Source: Opitutaceae bacterium
Lineage (GTDB): Bacteria; Verrucomicrobiota; Verrucomicrobiia; Opitutales; Opitutaceae
DNA: 57,830 nt
Assembly (NCBI GenBank): GCA_026125215.1
Contig: JAHCLN010000004.1
Location: forward strand, 1 to 57,830
Direction of reading: 5' to 3'
Below the pieces are notes generated by a model, which worked only from the letters and a program-made list of their open reading frames with translations, made no database searches and was not told the origin of the DNA. The translations under genes were made by a program, and so were the position numbers. Positions 9,271-18,243 of this stretch are shown here, in pieces (within the stretch, counting starts at the first letter, position 1; each line of letters opens with the position of its first letter).

Positions 9271-10062
9271 TCAGACCCGCCCGCGCAGGCGGGCCCAGAG
9301 CAGGCCGAGCCGCTCGTAGATTCCCTTGGTGCTGCGCTCGAGGCCCGTGAGATCGCAGGTCCAGTCACTCCAGCGAAAGTCGGCATTGGCCCGGGCGGTG
9401 AAGTCCGCCGGACAGGGCACGGCGTTCAGTCCGGCCTTGCGGGCATAGGCCATCGTGCGCGGCATGTGCCACGCGGAGGTTACCACCGCGACCGGCGTGT
9501 CGCCAAACCGCTCGCGCAGGGCGTTGATTTCTTCCTCGGTGTCGCGCGCGGCGGTCAGCAGCACCATCCGGCCGGCGGGCACGCCGAGGGCTTGGGCGGC
9601 CTGGGCGAGCACCATGCCGTGGGTTTCGGAATCGGCCGCGCTGAGGCCGGGGCCGGTCAGGATCAATTCCGCCTCGGGCTGCATCCGGGCGAGACGCACG
9701 CTTTCCATCATCCTGTATGCGGCGGAGGTGCTGAGCCGGTGGACTGCCGGCAGGCCGGGCGTGCTGGAATGGCCGCCGCCCAGAACGACGATGGCCCGGC
9801 ACGCGGCCAGATTTGCCGGCGGCGGACTGCCGGGCGTGAGCTCGACGATGGCCGGATATTGCGCTTCCAAGGGTCGCAGGAGGGCGAGGCCGACCTGCTT
9901 GTGGCTGAACAAGAGCAGCAAAAGCACCCCGGCCGTCAGCAGCGCGCGGCCCCAGCGCACCCACCGGCCGCCCCACAGCAGCACCAAGCCGGCCACCATC
10001 AGCAGGAGGCTGAATTGCAGCGGCATCAGCAGATAGGTGAGCGCTTTTTTGAGCTCAAACAT
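9271..10062 (-). CDS. YdcF/ElyC family (DUF218) envelope protein
   Basis: 263 residues with two N-terminal membrane segments (about residues 10-30 and 37-53) followed by a DUF218 domain containing AIVVLGGGHSS near residue 90 and VVTSAWHMPRTMAYARKAG near residue 195. ElyC and SanA relatives act in envelope integrity, probably on lipid carrier or peptidoglycan metabolism. The two-helix architecture is closest to ElyC. It lies just downstream, on the same strand, of the tRNA-His gene. Confidence 0.85.
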   Translation of the reverse strand: MFELKKALTYLLMPLQFSLLLMVAGLVLLWGGRWVRWGRALLTAGVLLLLLFSHKQVGLALLRPLEAQYPAIVELTPGSPPPANLAACRAIVVLGGGHSSTPGLPAVHRLSTSAAYRMMESVRLARMQPEAELILTGPGLSAADSETHGMVLAQAAQALGVPAGRMVLLTAARDTEEEINALRERFGDTPVAVVTSAWHMPRTMAYARKAGLNAVPCPADFTARANADFRWSDWTCDLTGLERSTKGIYERLGLLWARLRGRV

Positions 10063-10130
10063 GGCGCTTCACCATGGGTGTCCGGGGCTTGCGCTGTCGA
10101 GCCGAAGGCGCGGCCGGAGCCGGGATAAAA

Positions 10131-10207
10131 TGGGGCGGCCAACGGGACTCGAACCCGCGACCCCCTGAATCACAATCAGGTGCTCTAACCAACTGAGCTA
10201 TGGCCGC
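10131..10207 (-). tRNA. tRNA-His (anticodon GTG)
   Basis: Read on the minus strand, the cloverleaf has acceptor arms GCGGCCA/TGGCCGC, a D arm GCTCAGTTGGTTAGAGC, an anticodon arm CCTGA-TTGTGAT-TCAGG with anticodon GTG (His), and a T arm GCGGG-TTCGAGT-CCCGT. The 3' CCA is encoded at 10131-10133. The base before the acceptor (10208) is a G that can pair with discriminator C73, the hallmark G-1 of tRNA-His. Confidence 0.97.
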
Positions 10208-10374
10208 CGCAAAGAGCCGGAAAACGTCGCGGGCGGGGTCCCGGCTGTCAACTCCTAGTTCAGCCCGGGGCGAGGCACGGCGCCGGCCTGACAATTTCCT
10301 GACAAAACCCTGACGCCACGGTGACAACCCGGCGGCGGTTTTCTGGTTCAATGGCGGCGTCATCCCGACATCCC

Positions 10375-11730
10375 ATGAAAAAAATCCACAGTCTCATCCT
10401 GATTCTCGCGGCTGCGCTCACCGGCGCAGTGACGCTGTTTGCCAAGCCCGCCGCCAGCCCGGTTCGCCTTGAAGTCGATGTTGACCGGCACGTCCTGCCC
10501 GCCGGGGCGATCGAACGCGCCATCGTCAAGGTTTCGCTGCACTGCCTCCCGCCGCCGCGCGCCCAGACCCGCCCGCCGGTCAACCTCGCGCTCGTCATCG
10601 ACCGTTCAGGTTCGATGCAGGGCGACCGCATCGAGCAGGCCCGCGAGGCCGCGCTGGAACTGGTGCGGCGCCTCGGTCCCGACGACATCATCTCGCTCGT
10701 GGCCTATGACAGCGAGGTCGAGGTGCTGGTGCCCGCGCAGCGGGTCCGGCAGGCCCGGGGTCTGGAAGCGGCCATCCGCGGACTCACGCCCCGCGGCATG
10801 ACGGCCCTGCACGGCGGCGTCGCGCGCGGCGCCGAGGAAGTGCGCAAGCACATCGAGCACTCCGGCTACGTGCACCGGGTGATCCTGCTTTCCGACGGTC
10901 AGGCCAATGTCGGCCCGCGTTCGCCCGAGGAGCTCGGCCGGCTCGGGGCGGCCCTGCTGCGCGAAGGCGTTTCGGTGACGACGGTCGGGCTGGGGTTGGG
11001 CTTCAATGAGGATCTCATGACCCGGCTCGCCCAGCGCAGCGACGGCAACACCTACTTCGTCGAACACAGCGCCGACCTGCCGCGTATTTTCACCGCCGAG
11101 CTGGGCGATGTGCTCAACGTCGTGGCGCGCCGGGTGGTGATCGAGGTGGACTTTCCCGCCGGCGTGCGTCCGCTCCGGCTGGTGGGCCGGGAAGGCGTGA
11201 TCAACGAACGCCGGGCCGAGCTCACGCTCAACCAGATCTACGGCGGCCAGGAACGGTTCGCGCTCATCGAGGTGGAGGTGGACCCCGCCAAGGCCGGCGC
11301 GACCCGCGAGATCGCCCAGGCCCGCGTGCGCTACGAGGATGTCGCCGGCCAGCGCCCGGCCACGCTCACGGCCTCGCGCAGCGTGAAGTTCAGCGCGGAC
11401 CGCGCCAAGGTCGTGGCGTCGGCCGACCACAAGGTGCAGGCCGACTATGCGGCCAACCTGATCGCGGTGGCGAAAGACGAGGCCATCGCGCTGGTGGATG
11501 CCGGCCGCCGCGAGGATGCCGGCCGGCTGATGAGCGCGCGGGTGGCGGAGGTCAACGCCATGGCCGACACCTACCGCAACGCCGGCCTGGCCAAGGTCGC
11601 CGCGCCCGCCGCCGCCGAGGCGGAGCGCATCGCCCGCGAGGGTTTGGACAACGCCCAGCGCAAGCTCTACCGCACCGAGAGCTCGCAGGTGCGCAACCAG
11701 CAGGCCACGGCCGGGGAGGACCGGCGCTGA
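10375..11730 (+). CDS. Exported von Willebrand factor type A domain protein
   Basis: 451 residues starting at the ATG at 10375, where MKKIHSLILILAAALTGAVT forms a signal peptide; an upstream GTG at 10321 would bury it. The VWA domain follows: the MIDAS motif DRSGSM begins at residue 76, with RGMTALHGG and LLSDGQANVG supplying the further metal-site regions. The C-terminal part is beta-rich, then helical and alanine-rich. Proteins of this layout act outside the cytoplasm in binding. It precedes a sensor kinase by 43 bases and may be its partner (inference). Confidence 0.88.
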   Translation: MKKIHSLILILAAALTGAVTLFAKPAASPVRLEVDVDRHVLPAGAIERAIVKVSLHCLPPPRAQTRPPVNLALVIDRSGSMQGDRIEQAREAALELVRRLGPDDIISLVAYDSEVEVLVPAQRVRQARGLEAAIRGLTPRGMTALHGGVARGAEEVRKHIEHSGYVHRVILLSDGQANVGPRSPEELGRLGAALLREGVSVTTVGLGLGFNEDLMTRLAQRSDGNTYFVEHSADLPRIFTAELGDVLNVVARRVVIEVDFPAGVRPLRLVGREGVINERRAELTLNQIYGGQERFALIEVEVDPAKAGATREIAQARVRYEDVAGQRPATLTASRSVKFSADRAKVVASADHKVQADYAANLIAVAKDEAIALVDAGRREDAGRLMSARVAEVNAMADTYRNAGLAKVAAPAAAEAERIAREGLDNAQRKLYRTESSQVRNQQATAGEDRR

Positions 11731-11773
11731 AGCCGGCGTTTCGCGGCTTTCCAAACGCGCCCGCCCGCCTAGC

Positions 11774-13546
11774 GTGAATCCCGTGTCCTCCTCCCGCCGT
11801 CTGCTTGCCTATGGCCTGCTCCTGCTCGTGCCGACATTGCTGGCCGGCCTGGGCGCCGTGCAGCTGCTGCGGCGGGAGCAGGCCCGGCTGGCCGAGCGGG
11901 AAACCTACGCCGGCGAGGCGCGGCTGGCGGCGGTCACGGCCCGGGCCGGGCTGATCACCGAGGGGGTCGAGCTTCTCGTCACCGATGTGCAGTCGGCCCT
12001 GCTCGACACGCTGGCCGGCCTGCCGGCCGCGGATCTCGCCGGCGAGCTGGCGCTTTGGCAGGAGGAAAATCCGCTCGTGCGTTCCGCCTTCGCGCTTTCC
12101 CCGGCAGGCGCCGTCCGGCAACTGAGCCCGGCGGGCGAGGCGGGCCAGGCGGTGCGTCGCCGGCTCGCGGCGCTGGTGGCGGCCGGGTTGCCGTGGGAAC
12201 CGACAAGCGCACCCGCGGCGCAGCCGCCGGCCGCTGCGCGCGAAGAAAGCGTGGTGCGCGGCCTGGCCAGCGCCAACGTGGCCAAGATGCAGGCGGCCCG
12301 GCAGGATGCCCGCAATCTCGCCCAATCCCGCGAATACCGCCGCGCGGAGCAGGAAGTTTCCGCCCGCCTGGCCGCTCCGGCGGCGGCCGAGGCCTCCGGC
12401 CACGGGGTGGCCGACGAATTTGCCCTGCCCACGCCGGCGGATTCCCGTGGCTGGACCGAGGTCAACCATGAGGGCCGGCGGTCGCTGATCGGCTGGGTGG
12501 CCCGGCCGGCGGCCGGCGAGGTCCGGGGGCTTGAGCTCGAACCGGCGGAGTTGATCGCGCGGCTCGCGGGCGTGCTGCCCGCCGAGACCGGCGCGGGCGA
12601 GGGCTATGCGCTGCGCGACGAACGCGGCCGCATCGTGTATCAGGCCGGCTGGGTGCCACGCGCGGACACCCCGGCGCTGCAGGTGCCGCTGGCCGGGCCG
12701 GTGTTCGCCGGCTGGGAGGTCGTCGCCTTTCTGGAAGCGCCCGCCGCGCGCGGCTCCGGCGCGGGTTTTTATGCGGTCGGCCTGCTCCTCGTCGGGCTCT
12801 TCACGGCGACCATCCTCGGTGGCGGCGCGCTGCTGCTGCTGCAGGCCCGGCGCAGCGAACGCGAGGCGGCGCAAAAAACCTCCTTCGTCGCCAACGTCTC
12901 CCACGAATTCAAGACGCCGCTCACCACCATCCGGCTCTACGCCGAACTGCTCGCGCAAGGCCGCGTGCCGGATCCGCGGCGCCGGGACGACTACCTCGGC
13001 ACCATCGGCCGCGAGACCGAGCGGCTCGCCCGGCTCGTGGGCAATGTGCTCGACTTCAGCCGGCTGGAGCAGGGGCGGAAGAAATACGCCCGCGAGGAAT
13101 TCGACCTCGGCGGATTTCTGGCCGGCCTGCTCGACACCCATGAACCGCGGCTGCAGGAGGTGGGGCTGGCGCTCCGGCGCGAGCTGCCCGCGGCGCCGGT
13201 GCCGGTCGTGGCCGACCGGGATGCGGTCGGCCAGATCGTGCTCAACCTGCTGGACAATGCCGCGAAGTATGCGGCGACCGGCGGCGAAGTCACCGTGACG
13301 CTCGCCGGGCGGCCCGGCGGCGGCCGGGAGATCCGCGTGGCCGACCGCGGGCCGGGGGTGCCGGCGGCGCATCACACGCGCATTTTCGAGAAATTCCACC
13401 GGGTGGACGATTCCCTGACCGCGGAGAAATCGGGCACCGGACTCGGCCTGAGCATCGCGGGGCAGCTGGCGCGCGGCCTGGGCGGTTCGCTGCGCTGCGC
13501 CGACAATCCCGGCGGCGGCGCCGTCTTCATCCTGCATCTTCCATGA
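11774..13546 (+). CDS. Membrane sensor histidine kinase
   Basis: 590 residues from a GTG start. A first membrane helix (about 9-28) and a second (about 335-358) enclose a long, Ala/Glu-rich sensor region of about 300 residues. No HAMP is obvious: the second helix runs almost directly into the H box, VSHEFKTPLTTIRLYAELL, with the phosphorylated His at residue 377. The catalytic domain has NLLDNAAKYA, DRGPGVP and GTGLGLSI. The stop overlaps the regulator start by 4 bases, so the two form a coupled two-component pair. The ligand is unknown. Confidence 0.92.
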   Translation: MNPVSSSRRLLAYGLLLLVPTLLAGLGAVQLLRREQARLAERETYAGEARLAAVTARAGLITEGVELLVTDVQSALLDTLAGLPAADLAGELALWQEENPLVRSAFALSPAGAVRQLSPAGEAGQAVRRRLAALVAAGLPWEPTSAPAAQPPAAAREESVVRGLASANVAKMQAARQDARNLAQSREYRRAEQEVSARLAAPAAAEASGHGVADEFALPTPADSRGWTEVNHEGRRSLIGWVARPAAGEVRGLELEPAELIARLAGVLPAETGAGEGYALRDERGRIVYQAGWVPRADTPALQVPLAGPVFAGWEVVAFLEAPAARGSGAGFYAVGLLLVGLFTATILGGGALLLLQARRSEREAAQKTSFVANVSHEFKTPLTTIRLYAELLAQGRVPDPRRRDDYLGTIGRETERLARLVGNVLDFSRLEQGRKKYAREEFDLGGFLAGLLDTHEPRLQEVGLALRRELPAAPVPVVADRDAVGQIVLNLLDNAAKYAATGGEVTVTLAGRPGGGREIRVADRGPGVPAAHHTRIFEKFHRVDDSLTAEKSGTGLGLSIAGQLARGLGGSLRCADNPGGGAVFILHLP

Positions 13547-14250
13547 AAGCCCGCATCCTGATCGCCGAGGACGACCCCAACATCCGCCTGTGCCTGATCG
13601 CCACGCTGGAGAGCGAGGGCTACGCCGTCACGCCCGCCGCCGACGGGGCGCAGGCGCTGCGGCTGTTTGCCCAGGAAAAGTGTGACCTGGTGATCCTCGA
13701 CGTGATGATGCCGCAGCGCAGCGGCTACGACGTGTGCCGCGAGCTGCGTGCGCAGGGCAGCCGGACCCCGGTCATTCTGCTCACGGCCAAGGGCGAGGAG
13801 ATCGACAAGGTCGTCGGCCTCAAGCTCGGCGCGGACGACTACGTGGTAAAACCCTTCGGCGTGCACGAGCTGCTGGCGCGGGTGGAGGCGGTGCTGCGCC
13901 GATCGCGGGCCGCCGCGACGCCGGCGGATGCCGCGCCGGCGCCGGCCCGCTTCCGGCTGGGGGCGGCCGAGATCGACCGGCGGCAGTTCACGGCCAAGGT
14001 CGGCGGCCGCACCGTCACCCTCACGGCCCGGGAACTGAAGCTGGCCGAGATCTTCGCGGCGCATCCCGGCGAGGTGCTATCGCGCGACCGGCTGCTCAAT
14101 GCCGCCTGGGGCGTGGACTATTTCGGGACCACGCGGACCCTCGACCAGCACGTGGCGCAACTGCGGAAAAAGGTGGAGCCCGATCCCGCGAATCCGCGGG
14201 CGATCGTCACCGTGCACGGCGTGGGCTACCGCCACGACCGCGCGGGCTGA
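13543..14250 (+). CDS. OmpR/PhoB-family response regulator
   Basis: 235 residues. The receiver has the acidic pocket EDD at residues 9-11, the phosphoacceptor Asp53 in LVILDVMMP, the Thr in LLTAKG and the Lys in YVVKPF. A winged-helix DNA-binding domain follows an Ala/Pro-rich linker, with VTLTARELKLAEIFAAHPG and a C-terminal VHGVGYRHD hairpin. It is the output partner of the overlapping kinase gene. Its regulon is unknown; the preceding VWA gene is the obvious candidate. Confidence 0.94.
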   Translation: MKARILIAEDDPNIRLCLIATLESEGYAVTPAADGAQALRLFAQEKCDLVILDVMMPQRSGYDVCRELRAQGSRTPVILLTAKGEEIDKVVGLKLGADDYVVKPFGVHELLARVEAVLRRSRAAATPADAAPAPARFRLGAAEIDRRQFTAKVGGRTVTLTARELKLAEIFAAHPGEVLSRDRLLNAAWGVDYFGTTRTLDQHVAQLRKKVEPDPANPRAIVTVHGVGYRHDRAG

Positions 14251-14307
14251 ATTGCCGGGAGCAGCTTTGCCGTTGCCTCGGCGGGCGGTGATTTCACGCT
14301 CGGCCGG

Positions 14308-15084
14308 ATGCCCAGGCTGAAGATTCTCACCTTCAACATCGCCCACGGCCGCGGGCTGACGCCCATCCAGGGCTTCACCCTCGCGCGGAAGCTGCGGGCG
14401 AACCTGAGCAAGATCGCGCGGCTCATCCAGCGCACCGACCCGGACATCGTGGCGTTGCAGGAGGTGGACCAGGATTCGCGCTGGGCGGGCAATTTCGACC
14501 ATCTGGAATACCTGCGGCTGCACACGGGTTACCGGTATTCGGTGTTTGGCATCAACAACCGGCGCGGCGGCCTCCTCAATCTCAGCTACGGCAACGCCAT
14601 CCTCTCCAAGCACCCGATTTTGGAATCGGAGAACGTCGTCTTCGGCGAGAGCACGGTGGGGGAGAAGGGCTTTCTTTACACGGAGATCGACGTGGCCGGC
14701 CGCCGGCTCCCGGTGATGAACCTGCACCTGCACTACCGTTCGCGGCTGCACCGCTTCAACCAGGTGGAAAAAATCCTCGATTACGTCTCGCGCAAGCACG
14801 TGCACCGCCGCGACCACTGGCACATGCCGCCCATCGTGTGCGGGGACCTCAACAATTCCCACAAGCGGCCCGATGCCACGGCCGAGCTGATGCGCTACTT
14901 CCGGCTGCACGGCCACTACACGCTGCACCCGGAGACCGGGCACACCTTCCCTTCGCCGCTGCCCAGCCAGGCGCTGGACTTCATCTTCCTGCCCCCGGCC
15001 TGCCGGGAGGCGCGCAGCGAGGTGATCCGCAGCTATCTTTCGGACCACCGGCCCGTGCTGGCGGAGTTCAGCCTGCAGGAATGA
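14308..15084 (+). CDS. Endonuclease/exonuclease/phosphatase-family hydrolase
   Basis: A 258-residue metal-dependent phosphoesterase of the EEP fold (DNase I-like). Family marks are LKILTFNIAHGRG at the start, DIVALQEVDQDSRW near residue 50, VCGDLNNSHKRPDA in the second half and the terminal SDHRPVLAEFSL. There is no signal peptide or membrane segment, so it acts in the cytoplasm. Substrates in this family range from nucleic acids to phospholipids and cannot be fixed here. It may be a separate unit, 57 bases after the regulator. Confidence 0.88.
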   Translation: MPRLKILTFNIAHGRGLTPIQGFTLARKLRANLSKIARLIQRTDPDIVALQEVDQDSRWAGNFDHLEYLRLHTGYRYSVFGINNRRGGLLNLSYGNAILSKHPILESENVVFGESTVGEKGFLYTEIDVAGRRLPVMNLHLHYRSRLHRFNQVEKILDYVSRKHVHRRDHWHMPPIVCGDLNNSHKRPDATAELMRYFRLHGHYTLHPETGHTFPSPLPSQALDFIFLPPACREARSEVIRSYLSDHRPVLAEFSLQE

Positions 15085-15123
15085 CACGAAACTTCGTTTG
15101 CACCCGGGAACCTTTCTGGTTGC

Positions 15124-15963
15124 ATGCCCGACTCACCGCCGATGTCCCGCCTAGCCCAAGCCTTTGCCCGCGCCCGCGCCGAAAACCGCGCGGCGTTTGT
15201 CGCCTATCTCTGCGCGGGCGATCCCGATTTTGACACCTCGCTGGCCGCCTGCCGCACGCTGCTGGACCATGGCGTGGATGTGCTTGAGCTCGGCGTGCCG
15301 TTTTCCGATCCGCTGGCCGACGGGCTTACCAACCAGCTCGCGGCCCAGCGCGCGCTCGAGTCCGGCATGACGGCCGCCCGGGTGTTGGAGTTGGTGCGGC
15401 GCATCCGGGAGTTCAGCGAGGTGCCGGTCGTGTTCTACACCTACTACAACCTCGTTTTCACCAACGGGGTCGAATCCTACGTCCGTGCGGCCAAGGCCGC
15501 CGGGGTGGACGGGTTGCTCACCCTCGATCTTCCGCCGGAAGAGGCGGACGAGCTGGTGACGGCCTGCCGCCGGCACGCGGTGGACACGGTGTTCATTGTG
15601 GCGCCGACGACGCCGGAGGCCCGGATCGCCCGGATCGCCCGCGCGGCCACGGGTTTCATCTACTACGTTTCCCGCGAAGGCGTGACCGGCGTCCGCAACC
15701 AGGTGGCGGCCAACATCCCCGAGGCGGTCGCCCGCATCCGCCGGCACACGGACCTGCCGGTCGCGGTGGGTTTTGGCATCTCGACCCGCGCCCAGGTGGC
15801 CCAGGTGGCGGCGCAGGCCGACGGCGTCGTGGTAGGCAGTGCCTTGGTCAACTGCATCAGCGGCCACCTCGGTCAGCCCGGGAAAATCACCCAGGCGCTG
15901 TCCGCGGTGTGCTCGGACCTTGCCATTGGCGTGAAACGGCTAAGCTCGAACGGACATGGCTGA
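15124..15963 (+). CDS. trpA: Tryptophan synthase alpha subunit
   Basis: A TIM-barrel enzyme that cleaves indole-glycerol phosphate to indole and glyceraldehyde 3-phosphate, working with TrpB. The signature LELGVPFSDPLADG near residue 57 contains the catalytic Glu and Asp, and FIYYVSREGVTGVR and GFGISTRAQV form the phosphate-binding regions. Length is 279 residues from ATG 15124, or 273 from ATG 15142, the more usual start. No other trp gene is in the window. The end overlaps the next gene by 8 bases. Confidence 0.95.
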   Translation: MPDSPPMSRLAQAFARARAENRAAFVAYLCAGDPDFDTSLAACRTLLDHGVDVLELGVPFSDPLADGLTNQLAAQRALESGMTAARVLELVRRIREFSEVPVVFYTYYNLVFTNGVESYVRAAKAAGVDGLLTLDLPPEEADELVTACRRHAVDTVFIVAPTTPEARIARIARAATGFIYYVSREGVTGVRNQVAANIPEAVARIRRHTDLPVAVGFGISTRAQVAQVAAQADGVVVGSALVNCISGHLGQPGKITQALSAVCSDLAIGVKRLSSNGHG

Positions 15964-16873
15964 ACAGTCCCAGACCCGAAAAATCCTGCTGATTGACGAC
16001 GACCGGATGCAATTCCGCGTCACCCAGCAGCTTTTTAAAACCTTTCGCGGCGAGCAATACGACCTCGACTGGGCCTCGACCTACGAGGAGGGCATCGAAA
16101 AGCTCATGGGCGGCGGCTACGTGGCCTGCCTGCTGGACTACCAGCTCGGCCCGCGCGACGGCCTCGTGCTGATCCGCGAGGCCATCGGCCGCGGCTGCCG
16201 GGTGCCGATCATCTTCCTCACGGCGGAATCCGGGGAGAAGGTGGACATCGAGGCGATGAACGCCGGGGCGCTCGATTATCTCGTCAAGGGCGAGATCAAC
16301 GCCCGCATGCTGGAGCGCTCGCTGCGGTATGCGCTCAAGCTCGGCGACACCCTGCAGGAGCTGCGCCGGCTCGCCACGCGCGACCAGCTCACCGGCCTCT
16401 TCAACCGCCGCGAATTCGAACGCATCCTCCAGGAGCAGAAGACGCAGGCGGCCGACGCCCGCACCGAGTTTTCCCTCGTGCTGGTGGACATCGACCATTT
16501 CAAGCGCGTCAACGACCAGCACGGCCATCCCGCCGGCGACGAGGTCCTGCGCGAGCTCGCGCGGCGGCTGCTCGGCGCGGTGCGGGGCAACGACCAGGTC
16601 GCCCGCATCGGCGGCGAGGAGTTTGCGATCACGATGCCCGGCACGCCGAAAACGGCCGCCCTGGCCGTCGCGCGCCGGCTGGCCGAGGCCGTGCGCAGCC
16701 GCCCGGTTCGCGTCGCGGAGGGGCTCGAGCTGCCCGTCACCCTGAGCGTCGGCGTGGCCAGCCACCCCGTGGATGTCACCGCCAAGACCGACATCGTGAT
16801 GGCGGCCGACAAGGCCCTCTACGCCGCCAAGACCGGCGGACGCGACCGCGTCGTCGCTGCGGGCGAGGCCTGA
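15956..16873 (+). CDS. Response regulator diguanylate cyclase (REC-GGDEF)
   Basis: 305 residues. The receiver begins KILLIDDDRMQF, with phosphoacceptor Asp61 in CLLDYQLGPRDG. A short coiled linker leads to a GGDEF domain with TRDQLTGLFNRREFE, an intact active-site GGEEF at residues 219-223, and an inhibitory-site RGND at 210-213, exactly five residues before it. It should make cyclic di-GMP when phosphorylated, with product inhibition. No sensor kinase is adjacent. Its overlap with trpA is unusual but probably only reflects compact packing. Confidence 0.94.
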   Translation: MAEQSQTRKILLIDDDRMQFRVTQQLFKTFRGEQYDLDWASTYEEGIEKLMGGGYVACLLDYQLGPRDGLVLIREAIGRGCRVPIIFLTAESGEKVDIEAMNAGALDYLVKGEINARMLERSLRYALKLGDTLQELRRLATRDQLTGLFNRREFERILQEQKTQAADARTEFSLVLVDIDHFKRVNDQHGHPAGDEVLRELARRLLGAVRGNDQVARIGGEEFAITMPGTPKTAALAVARRLAEAVRSRPVRVAEGLELPVTLSVGVASHPVDVTAKTDIVMAADKALYAAKTGGRDRVVAAGEA

Positions 16874-17000
16874 GTCCAACGTCGCTCGCGAACCGGAGTT
16901 TGGCTTGGTCAGTGTCCGGCCGCGGGCCGCTGGGAGATCGGCCCCTGCCGGCGCGGCCATGCCGCCGTGCAACGGCCCCATGGGTGCGTTTCAAACAAGA

Positions 17001-17075
17001 GGCAGGGGCGGTTATCCTTAACCGCCCGCTGCGATGTTCGCCATCCACGGGCCGTCAAGGATAACGGCCCCTACC
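17001..17075 (+). repeat. 75-base double-hairpin repeat, copy 1
   Basis: Two palindromes in tandem: GGCGGTTATCCTTAACCGCC and a second with core GGGCCGTCAAGGATAACGGCCC spelled over 17049-17070, joined by a spacer of about 20 bases. A second copy of identical length lies at 35646-35720 in the opposite orientation, differing at about 7 positions by eye. The form is that of a REP/BIME-like intergenic element. Confidence 0.85.
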
Positions 17076-17251
17076 ACCCGGGAACAGGGGTGGGGAAGGT
17101 GGGCCGGCACGTCCCTGGGTCGGCCTTCTGACGCGCAGAGGGTGGCAGCCCGCGTGCGGGCGTTTTCCCGGAGCGCGCGCCAGCGCGCTGACCTATATCT
17201 GATGGGATAATACCACGAGTCCCTCCCTTTTGGACCATAGACCGGCTGGCG

Positions 17252-17333
17252 CTGTAGGGCGGGGTCTCCGAACCCCGCCTCGAATGCGGCATCACAATCG
17301 AAGAAGGCGGGGTTCGGAGACCCAGCCCTACAG
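17252..17333. repeat. Long inverted repeat with 29-base arms
   Basis: Arms at 17252-17280 and 17305-17333 are almost perfectly complementary (about 2 mismatches), each beginning CTGTAGGGC and containing GGGTCTCCGAACCCCGCC. The loop is 24 bases. The inner part of each arm, GGGG-TCTCCGA-ACCCC, is itself palindromic. It resembles the GTAGGG-bounded element at 50467-50520 in design. Confidence 0.85.
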
Positions 17334-17361
17334 TCAAGAAGCTGGGGGAGCTTGGTATGAA

Positions 17362-18243
17362 TCAGGTTTTTGCCGGCACCAGCACCTGCAGGCTGCCCGG
17401 GCGCACGGCCACCTCCACCGTGGCGTCGGTCGCACGGGGCTCGCCGTCGGTGTGGATGAGTCCGGCGGCCGGACGTTCGAGCGCAAAGGTGCGCGCCTGC
17501 AGCCGCTGCACGGCCGGGCTGCCGTCAATCCGGCCGGCGAACAGCCGCACCGCCAGCGGCAGGGCGCGCGCCAGGCCCACCGGCCGGATCACGGTCAGGT
17601 CGAGCAGGCCGTCGTCCACCCGGGCGCCCGGGGCGATGTAGCAGTCGTTGCCGTATTGGTCGGAGTTGGCGACCGCCGCGATGAAGGCCGTGGTCGCCAG
17701 CCTTGTGCCCGGGGCGCGCACGGTCAGCGGCACGGGCCGGAAAGTGCGCCACGCGGCGAACGTGGTGCGCACATAGGCCGGCAGGCCGCGGCGGGTCACA
17801 CGGGTGAAGCGGTCGCTGATCTCCGCGTCGAAACCCAGCCCCATGGCGTTGATGAAGACGTGGCCGTTGGCCGTGCCCGTGTCGATGCGGCGGGGTTGGC
17901 CGCCGAGCAGGGTGCGGAACGCGCCGCGGCCCGGCCCGGGGATGCCGAGGTGCCGGCCGAGGCCGTTGCCGGAGCCGCAGGGGATGAGTCCGAGCACGGC
18001 GGGGGTGCCGACCAGCGCGGTGCCGACCTCGTTCATCGTGCCGTCGCCGCCGATGGCCACGACGACGTCGCAGCCCTCGTCCACCGCGCGCCGCGCCAGC
18101 TCCGTCGCGTGCCGCGGGCGCTCGGTGGCGATCACGGTCGCGTCGAGCCGGTGCTCCCGGATGAAGGCGTGGGCGCGGTGCAGCAGGTGCGGGTTGCGCG
18201 CGTTGTGACCCGAGCGGGGGTTGAAGATGAAGCGGAGTTTCAC
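17362..18243 (-). CDS. Diacylglycerol kinase-like lipid kinase (YegS/DgkB family)
   Basis: About 293 residues from the GTG complementary to 18241-18243, placed because the family N-terminus KLRFIFNPRSGHN begins there; a TTG at 18291 would add 16 residues. The nucleotide-binding motif VVAIGGDGTMNEVGTAL is near residue 62 and IPCGSGNGLGRHLGIPG near 88, both diagnostic of DAGK_cat proteins. These enzymes phosphorylate diacylglycerol or related lipids at the inner membrane. Substrate is not decidable from sequence. It is divergent from miaA. Confidence 0.87.
   Translation of the reverse strand: MKLRFIFNPRSGHNARNPHLLHRAHAFIREHRLDATVIATERPRHATELARRAVDEGCDVVVAIGGDGTMNEVGTALVGTPAVLGLIPCGSGNGLGRHLGIPGPGRGAFRTLLGGQPRRIDTGTANGHVFINAMGLGFDAEISDRFTRVTRRGLPAYVRTTFAAWRTFRPVPLTVRAPGTRLATTAFIAAVANSDQYGNDCYIAPGARVDDGLLDLTVIRPVGLARALPLAVRLFAGRIDGSPAVQRLQARTFALERPAAGLIHTDGEPRATDATVEVAVRPGSLQVLVPAKT

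Larger units (their letters stand above)
16874..17361. other. Gene-free convergent gap carrying two palindromic repeats
   Basis: About 490 bases between the convergent diguanylate cyclase and lipid kinase genes. I see no credible coding frame. It holds the 75-base double-hairpin element and the long inverted repeat listed separately; the intervening stretch 17076-17251 shows nothing I can name. Confidence 0.7.

Noticed and set aside
10055-10363. Open frame of 102 codons crossing the tRNA-His gene
   Set aside because: It overlaps a complete tRNA and has no recognisable sequence.
15956-15963. trpA/diguanylate cyclase overlap as a functional link between tryptophan and cyclic di-GMP
   Set aside because: Short overlaps are frequent in this compact sequence; nothing else connects the two.
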